Assembly: GCA_016649455.1 (NCBI GenBank)
Contig: JAENXO010000048.1
Coordinates: 1 to 10,582, forward strand
Direction: 5' to 3'
From: Gemmatimonadota bacterium
Lineage (GTDB): Bacteria > Gemmatimonadota > Gemmatimonadetes > Palauibacterales > Palauibacteraceae
Length of the DNA: 10,582 bases
In this document: piece after piece, positions 6,484 through 10,582 of the stretch
How positions within the stretch are numbered: the stretch's first letter is position 1
Layout of the letters: every line of letters starts with the position of its first letter
Notes under the pieces: generated by a model
The model's database searches: none
What the model was told of the DNA's origin: nothing
The model's input: the letters and a program-made list of their open reading frames with translations, nothing else
Made by a program: the position numbers and the translations under genes

Positions 6484-8441
6484 GCTCCACGACTGGCAGG
6501 GTTACGAGCGGACGGTACCACCGGCTCATGCTCATCTCGGTGGCACTCGCCGCGACATTCGTTCCATCTGGCGCAGTCGCTCAAGGGACGACCAAGCCCG
6601 TGCTGCACGGCCGTCATTGGGTGGCGATCACCGGGAAGCCGCTGGGCGCTACCGCCGGGGCACTGATCTTTGGTCGCGGAGGGAATGCGGTCGATGCGGC
6701 GTGCGCGATGCTCGCGGCGACTTCCACGATGTGGGATGTGCTGTCGTGGGGTGGCGAGACGCAGGCCCTGATATTCAACCCTCATACGCAAACGGTGGTC
6801 GGAATCAACGCGGTCGGTACGGCACCGACGGGGGCCACCGCCGAGTTCTTCCGGGACCAGGGATTGGAGTTCCCGCCGCAATATGGTCCGCTGGCCGCCG
6901 TCACGCCGGGCACGCCCGGGGGCCTGATGGTGATGCTGGCCGAATATGGCACTATGGCGCTCGCCGAAGTCCTGGCCCCGGCGATCGAGATGGCGGACGG
7001 GTATCCGATCGAGGCCCAGGCCGCTCGCTCGATCGCTCAAAACCAGGAGATGCTCGAGTCCTGGTCCTACTCCAGATCGGTGTTCTTCATTGCGGACGGA
7101 GACTCGCTTCGAGCGCCGCGGGCCGGCGAGATCTTCCGTCAGCCTGACCTGGCCAGGATGCTCCGCTCACTGGTGGAAGCCGAGCGGTCAGCGCTCGAGC
7201 AGGGCGCGAGCAGAGAACAGGCGATCCAGGCTGCCTACGATGAGTTCTATCGAGGTGACGTAGCACGCGAAATCGTCCGGGGAACGGCTGAAGAGGGAGG
7301 TCTGATCACGCTCGAGGACCTCGATCGGTGGGAGGTCAGGATCGAGGAGCCCGTGCGGACGAATTATCGGGGAATCGAGGTGCTGAAACTCACGACCTGG
7401 ACGCAGGGCCCGGCGATGCTGCAGGCGCTCAACATCCTGGAGGAGTTCGACCTCGTTTCGATGGGATTCAACAGTGCGCGGTACATTCACACCCTGGTGC
7501 AGGCGATGCAGCTCGCGTTCGCGGATCGGGACTTCTACTACGGAGACCCATACTTCCCGCCGGCCGAGCCGATCCACGGGCTGCTGTCGAAGGACTACGC
7601 CGCTGAACGTGCGGCGATGATCGATCCGGCTCGCAACGATCCGGACGCACGTCCCGGTGATCCGTATCCATTCCAGGGAGAGACGAATCCGTTCGCCGAT
7701 CTGCTGGCGCGCTGGCACACCGTTCCGCCTGCCGTTGAGTCCGGATCTGAAGGTGGAATCCGCGGTCCGGCGGGGATCTCAGGTCTTCCCGTGCCCGGAG
7801 TATCGTACGCCTCGAGCGGGATACGGCCGGAGGATGATCCTGCCCTGGCGGATCACTTTATGGGGACCACCTCGATCCAGGCCGCGGACTCCGAGGGCTG
7901 GGTCGTCTCAGTAACCCCGAGCGGCGGCTGGATCCCAGCCACGATCGCCGGAAACACGGGTATCGGGTTGAGCCAACGGGCGCAGAGTTTCGTGACGGAC
8001 CCGGCTCAGAATCCGTACAACGTGATCGAACCGGGAAAGCGACCCCGGGTGACCCTGACCCCCGGACTCGCATTGAAGGATGGCCGCCCGATCCTCTCGT
8101 TCGCCGTCCAGGGCGGGGACACACAGGACCAGAACCTCCTTCAGTTCCTGCTGAACGTCGTCGAATTCGGCATGAACGTGCAGCAAGCGGTCGAGGCGCC
8201 GAACGTCAACACGTTCCAGCTCCGTGCTTCGTTTGGTACACATGAGTCCCGGCCCGGGCGCCTGCTCGTCCACCAGGACACCCCGCCGTGGGTCAGATCC
8301 AAGCTCCGTGACATGGGGTACGACATCATCACGGGTGCACGGACGTCGGGACCGATCAACGCGATCTGGTTCGACCGGGAGCACGGCACGATGTGGGGCG
8401 GTTCGAGCGACTACGGCGAGGACTACGGCCTTGCATGGTAG
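6480..8441 (+). CDS. Exported gamma-glutamyltransferase-like Ntn hydrolase with atypical substrate site
   Basis: The 653-residue product has a Sec signal peptide ending near Ala-Val-Ala (about residue 34), then the two halves of the gamma-glutamyltransferase fold. The large-subunit part has the family opening PLGATAGALIFGRGGNAVDAACA and later QAMQLAFADRDFYYGDP. The autoprocessing site is GTTSIQAADSEGWVVSVT, with Thr463 the expected new N-terminus and nucleophile. The oxyanion-region Gly545-Gly546 is kept (VQGGDTQDQNLLQF). In true gamma-glutamyltransferases an Arg in REtAP binds the substrate carboxylate; here the aligned stretch is VGTAP (Val112-Pro116). The LNNxMDDF motif is replaced by IGLSQRAQSF. 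It should therefore cleave itself and act as an amidase or acylase in the periplasm, but probably on a non-glutamyl substrate. Length is slightly above the usual 560-600. It is translationally coupled to the upstream small protein. Confidence 0.9.
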   Translation: MSSTTGRVTSGRYHRLMLISVALAATFVPSGAVAQGTTKPVLHGRHWVAITGKPLGATAGALIFGRGGNAVDAACAMLAATSTMWDVLSWGGETQALIFNPHTQTVVGINAVGTAPTGATAEFFRDQGLEFPPQYGPLAAVTPGTPGGLMVMLAEYGTMALAEVLAPAIEMADGYPIEAQAARSIAQNQEMLESWSYSRSVFFIADGDSLRAPRAGEIFRQPDLARMLRSLVEAERSALEQGASREQAIQAAYDEFYRGDVAREIVRGTAEEGGLITLEDLDRWEVRIEEPVRTNYRGIEVLKLTTWTQGPAMLQALNILEEFDLVSMGFNSARYIHTLVQAMQLAFADRDFYYGDPYFPPAEPIHGLLSKDYAAERAAMIDPARNDPDARPGDPYPFQGETNPFADLLARWHTVPPAVESGSEGGIRGPAGISGLPVPGVSYASSGIRPEDDPALADHFMGTTSIQAADSEGWVVSVTPSGGWIPATIAGNTGIGLSQRAQSFVTDPAQNPYNVIEPGKRPRVTLTPGLALKDGRPILSFAVQGGDTQDQNLLQFLLNVVEFGMNVQQAVEAPNVNTFQLRASFGTHESRPGRLLVHQDTPPWVRSKLRDMGYDIITGARTSGPINAIWFDREHGTMWGGSSDYGEDYGLAW

Positions 8442-8462
8442 GGGATCAGGCCAATCGTCTGC

Positions 8463-8855
8463 TCACACGTCGGTCACCCAGGCCGCCAGGACCAGGTCCG
8501 GGTCCTCCTGCCTTTTCCGCTCGGCTGACAGGAAATCGTAGTAGCCACACCGCGGCGTGCCAGGATATTCCCGGCACACTGCGGGACGTGCTTCGTAGAT
8601 CCTGCAACTGCGCGTGTCAGAATCCAGAAAGTGACAGGCGGTCAGGAACGCGTTGTCGCTCCGGTGCTTCAGGACTCGTTCACCGGGATCAGGACTGTTC
8701 TTCGTGAAGCGCCGGCCGGCCGTCTCGACATCGATGTCGAGATAACGGGAGATGCGCCGAAGGTCCTGCCGAGTGACTGGTGTCTGGGGATACGTACAGC
8801 AGAAACCCGGGCACTTCCCACAATCGTAGAATACCGGGAGTTTCGAGTCTGCCAC
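8463..8855 (-). CDS. YkgJ family cysteine-cluster protein
   Basis: The 130-residue product carries the cysteine cluster of the YkgJ/UPF0153 family, annotated as a putative zinc- or iron-chelating domain. The N-terminal group is Cys12, Cys15, Cys19 and Cys20 (DCGKCPGFCC). The second group is Cys74, Cys84, Cys94 and Cys103, including the hallmark RPAVCREYP. These eight cysteines are spaced as needed to bind a metal or an iron-sulfur cluster. The protein has no signal peptide and should be cytoplasmic. Its partners and reaction are unknown. GTG 8855 is the only plausible start: a TGA stop lies a short way upstream in frame and no other start codon lies between. AGGAG is present about 12 bases before it, a little far. 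It converges on the hydrolase gene, with 21 bases between the stops and no clear terminator hairpin there. Confidence 0.9.
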   Translation of the reverse strand: MADSKLPVFYDCGKCPGFCCTYPQTPVTRQDLRRISRYLDIDVETAGRRFTKNSPDPGERVLKHRSDNAFLTACHFLDSDTRSCRIYEARPAVCREYPGTPRCGYYDFLSAERKRQEDPDLVLAAWVTDV

Positions 8856-9156
8856 GATTCGGTAATGCTCCTTTTCGGCCGCGGCTCACGCCAGGGCCGG
8901 GATCGGACGGCCGGCGGACTGCGACTTCCGCCATGTGCGAAGACCTGATTGGCGGGCAGGAAGCTATCCCGGTCTCTCGCCGGGTCAAGCGAGCGAGCCG
9001 ATTCGCCTTCCGGCCAGGTGATCGCCCACCCGCAAGTTGGAACTCTGGCTCGCTCATTCCGATATCCCTAGGATAAATGGTCCGGCCGAAAGGTGAGGGC
9101 GCCGCGCAGCCGAGACCGCGACACGCGAGAGAGCAGATGCCGGTACGATCATCCAC
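8856..9156. other. Divergent intergenic region between the YkgJ and YjdF-like genes
   Basis: These 301 bases lie between two divergent starts and should hold promoters for both directions. On the plus strand TTGGAA (9037-9042) and GATATC (9061-9066) are 18 bases apart, a weak -35/-10 candidate. Overlapping it is a small inverted repeat, TATCC-CTA-GGATA (9063-9075), that could be an operator. Both are suggestions from pattern only. I see no RNA gene or short coding gene here. Confidence 0.4.
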
Positions 9157-9849
9157 GTGGACATCGAGTCGAGCGGCCCCGGAGCCCGGGTGGGTAAGGT
9201 GAATCCAGCGAGCCGGGCCGGACTGATCCGGGTCGCCGCATTCACCGCCGCCTATCTGGCGGTCGCGACCGTGGCCGCGTTCGCCACCGGCAACGGCGAA
9301 TTCGTGTTCTACATCGTCGTGATGGTCGTACTCGCAGCGGTCGTCGGCGTGGTTCACTTCAGCATCGGGCTTCCGGAATCAGCCCTCTGGGCCCTGAGCA
9401 TCTGGGGCCTCTCCCACATGGCGGGAGGGTTGATCACGGTTCCCGCCGGCTGGCCGACGCATGGTCCGAACCAGGTGCTGTACAGCCTGTGGCTGATCCC
9501 GGACCGACTGAAATACGACCAGATCGTTCACGCCTACGGATTCGGGGTTACCACGTGGATCTGCTGGCTCGGACTGCAGGCCTCGCTGAGCAGATCGGGA
9601 ATCGACGCGGTGCCGACCGCCGGCCGGCTCGTCCTGGCCTGGGCGGCGGGACAGGGATTCGGCGCCCTGAACGAGGTCATCGAGTTCGCCGCCACACTGC
9701 TCGTGCCCGAAACGAATGTCGGGGGCTATCGAAACACGGGCTGGGACCTGGTCGCGAACCTGGTCGGCGCGACGCTCGCAGTAATCATCATCTGGTTCGC
9801 GTACAACCGGAAACACACGGACTCCGCCCCTGGAGCGCGGCGAAAGTGA
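9157..9849 (+). CDS. YjdF-like (DUF2238-type) integral membrane protein
   Basis: The 230-residue product has about six hydrophobic segments (roughly residues 24-42, 49-68, 75-95, 126-142, 156-181 and 198-216). It also has the polar motif pattern of the YjdF/DUF2238 group: YDQIVHAYGFG (Asp121, His125), a Glu-bearing helix ALNEVIEF (Glu173, Glu176), and GYRNTGWDLVANLVGA (Asn193, Asp197, Asn201). These polar residues inside or beside membrane helices suggest a metal or substrate site, but the family has no settled function. It should lie in the inner membrane. The start is uncertain: GTG 9157 gives the longest form, but GTG 9199, with GGGTGG nearby upstream, would remove 14 poorly conserved-looking residues. 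The stop overlaps the next gene by four bases (GTGA, 9846-9849), which indicates one transcript and coupled translation. Confidence 0.8.
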   Translation: MDIESSGPGARVGKVNPASRAGLIRVAAFTAAYLAVATVAAFATGNGEFVFYIVVMVVLAAVVGVVHFSIGLPESALWALSIWGLSHMAGGLITVPAGWPTHGPNQVLYSLWLIPDRLKYDQIVHAYGFGVTTWICWLGLQASLSRSGIDAVPTAGRLVLAWAAGQGFGALNEVIEFAATLLVPETNVGGYRNTGWDLVANLVGATLAVIIIWFAYNRKHTDSAPGARRK

Positions 9850-10358
9850 AGGCCTGGACCGGTATGCTGATGGTAGCCCTGGCGCCGTTGGGAACGACCG
9901 GCTGCGGAGGCAATTCCTCGGTGCCCGAATCCGCGGGAGCGGGGGAGTTGGTCGCGGAAGGGACGGTTCGACAGGTCGGGAGCGCACCGACCGTCACGAC
10001 GCGCATCGAGACCGGGGACGGCCCGATCGTGGTCGTCGGACCCCTCGCCAGCGAGATCGCGCGTGCGGCGGGGGCGGTTGCCAGGGTCCATGGGATCTCG
10101 CCCGGAGACAGCGGTCCGAAGGCGATTCGGGCGGAATCGTACAACCTGGTGTCCGTCGATGGTATGAGCCCTCTGGTGGGCGTCCTCGAACTGGAGGACG
10201 ACCGTATTGTGCTGAGGACGGAGGACGGTCAGCGAGTGGAATTGATCGGAGGCAGCGCCCGGATGCGGGAAGCCACGGGATCGAAGGTCTGGGTCACGAC
10301 CCGTGACGACGGCCGCAGCATCGTGCGCTGGGGGATTCTGAGGGAGCAGGGACAATGA
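9846..10358 (+). CDS. Lipoprotein of unknown function
   Basis: Starting from GTG 9846, which overlaps the upstream stop, the product is 170 residues. It begins with a lipoprotein signal, MKAWTGMLMVALAPLGTTGC, with the lipidated cysteine at residue 20. The same frame is open far upstream, inside the YjdF-like gene, but only this start gives a signal peptide and the coupled overlap. The mature part is rich in beta strands and looks like two small barrel-like halves: GTVRQVGSAPTVTTRIETG to ARVHGI, then GVLELEDDRIVLRTEDGQRVELIG to KVWVTTRDDGRSIVRWGIL. These could be OB-like folds, but I do not recognise a named family. It is expected on the periplasmic face of a membrane. Its end overlaps an ATG at 10355 (ATGA), although the cupin gene probably starts at 10385. 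Confidence 0.8.
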   Translation: MKAWTGMLMVALAPLGTTGCGGNSSVPESAGAGELVAEGTVRQVGSAPTVTTRIETGDGPIVVVGPLASEIARAAGAVARVHGISPGDSGPKAIRAESYNLVSVDGMSPLVGVLELEDDRIVLRTEDGQRVELIGGSARMREATGSKVWVTTRDDGRSIVRWGILREQGQ

Positions 10359-10370
10359 AAATGCGGTACG

Positions 10371-10376
10371 AGGAGG
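10371..10376 (+). promoter_or_regulatory. Strong ribosome binding site deciding the cupin start
   Basis: AGGAGG lies eight bases before ATG 10385. It is near-perfect and favours that start over the in-frame ATG codons at 10355 and 10361, which have no comparable site. It lies just after the stop of the lipoprotein gene, as expected for a downstream gene in the same transcript. Confidence 0.65.
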
Positions 10377-10384
10377 GCGAGCAG

Positions 10385-10582
10385 ATGCATTTCGTGCGGC
10401 AGGCTGACGATGTTCAAGAAGAAACGGTCGGTGCCGGTCAGGATACCGTTCGTCAGGTCCTGATCGGACCTGACGAGGGGCCGCACTTTCAGCTGCGGAA
10501 GTTCCGCATCGAGCCGGGCGGCTTCATGCCGATGCATACGAACTCGGTAGAACACGAGCAGTATGTGCTGGGTGGCCGGGCC
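10385..10582 (+). CDS. Cupin domain protein, 3' end outside the window
   Basis: Sixty-six codons are visible before the right edge. The sequence RIEPGGFMPMHTNSVEHEQY is the first cupin motif, at residues 41-60, and VLGGRA follows in the usual glycine turn. Metal ligand candidates are His51, His57 and Glu58. The second histidine of the usual HxH is replaced by Asn53, which occurs in some cupin groups and may change the metal site. Small single-domain cupins of this kind are usually about 110-130 residues, so perhaps half is seen. No signal peptide is present, so it should be cytoplasmic. A precise activity (isomerase, dioxygenase or sugar binding) cannot be given. The strong AGGAGG before ATG 10385 sets the start, although an ATG at 10355 that overlaps the lipoprotein stop would add ten residues. 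Confidence 0.82.
   Translation, partial: MHFVRQADDVQEETVGAGQDTVRQVLIGPDEGPHFQLRKFRIEPGGFMPMHTNSVEHEQYVLGGRA

Noticed and set aside
8442..8462. A terminator between the convergent hydrolase and YkgJ genes
   Set aside because: The 21 bases hold no stem or T-run that I can support.
9489..9845. Upstream extension of the lipoprotein frame into the YjdF-like gene
   Set aside because: It would remove the lipoprotein signal from the N-terminus and overlap a well-supported gene; the GTG at 9846 explains both the signal and the coupling.

Overview
The window is a high-GC bacterial chromosome segment with no mobile elements, phage genes, CRISPR arrays or RNA genes that I can see. Exported proteins with Sec or lipoprotein signals, frequent GTG starts, stop/start overlaps (ATGA, GTGA) and the mix of families (DUF983, DUF1835, gamma-glutamyltransferase-like Ntn hydrolase, YkgJ, YjdF-like) would fit a Gemmatimonadota-type or other Gram-negative environmental lineage. 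That assignment is an inference from style, not from a marker gene.

Left half (1-4797), all on the minus strand. A large exported protein of unknown function runs off the left edge; its frame is open from 1726 to base 1. A 413-base non-coding gap follows, holding two strong palindromes that probably end transcription of the next gene. That gene encodes a 674-residue lipoprotein: lipobox, Ig-like segment, MopE-type metal-binding motif, beta-helix-like rungs, and a very glycine-rich C-terminal half. Upstream of it lies a 70-base island that is only 26% GC, the probable promoter region. A small DUF983 zinc-ribbon membrane protein follows.

Middle (4917-8441), plus strand. A DUF1835-family protein, a small exported NTF2-like protein and an exported gamma-glutamyltransferase-like hydrolase are closely spaced (16 bases, then a 4-base overlap) and are probably co-transcribed. 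The hydrolase keeps the autoprocessing Thr and the Gly-Gly pair but seems to lack the family's glutamate-recognition residues, so its substrate may not be a gamma-glutamyl compound.

Right part (8463-10582). A YkgJ-family cysteine-cluster protein (minus) converges on the hydrolase gene. It is divergent from a plus-strand cluster of a YjdF-like membrane protein, a lipoprotein (GTGA overlap) and a cupin-domain protein cut by the right edge. No complete new defence or biosynthetic system is evident. The best leads are the altered hydrolase with its coupled small partner, the glycine-rich lipoprotein, and the unidentified exported protein at the left edge.
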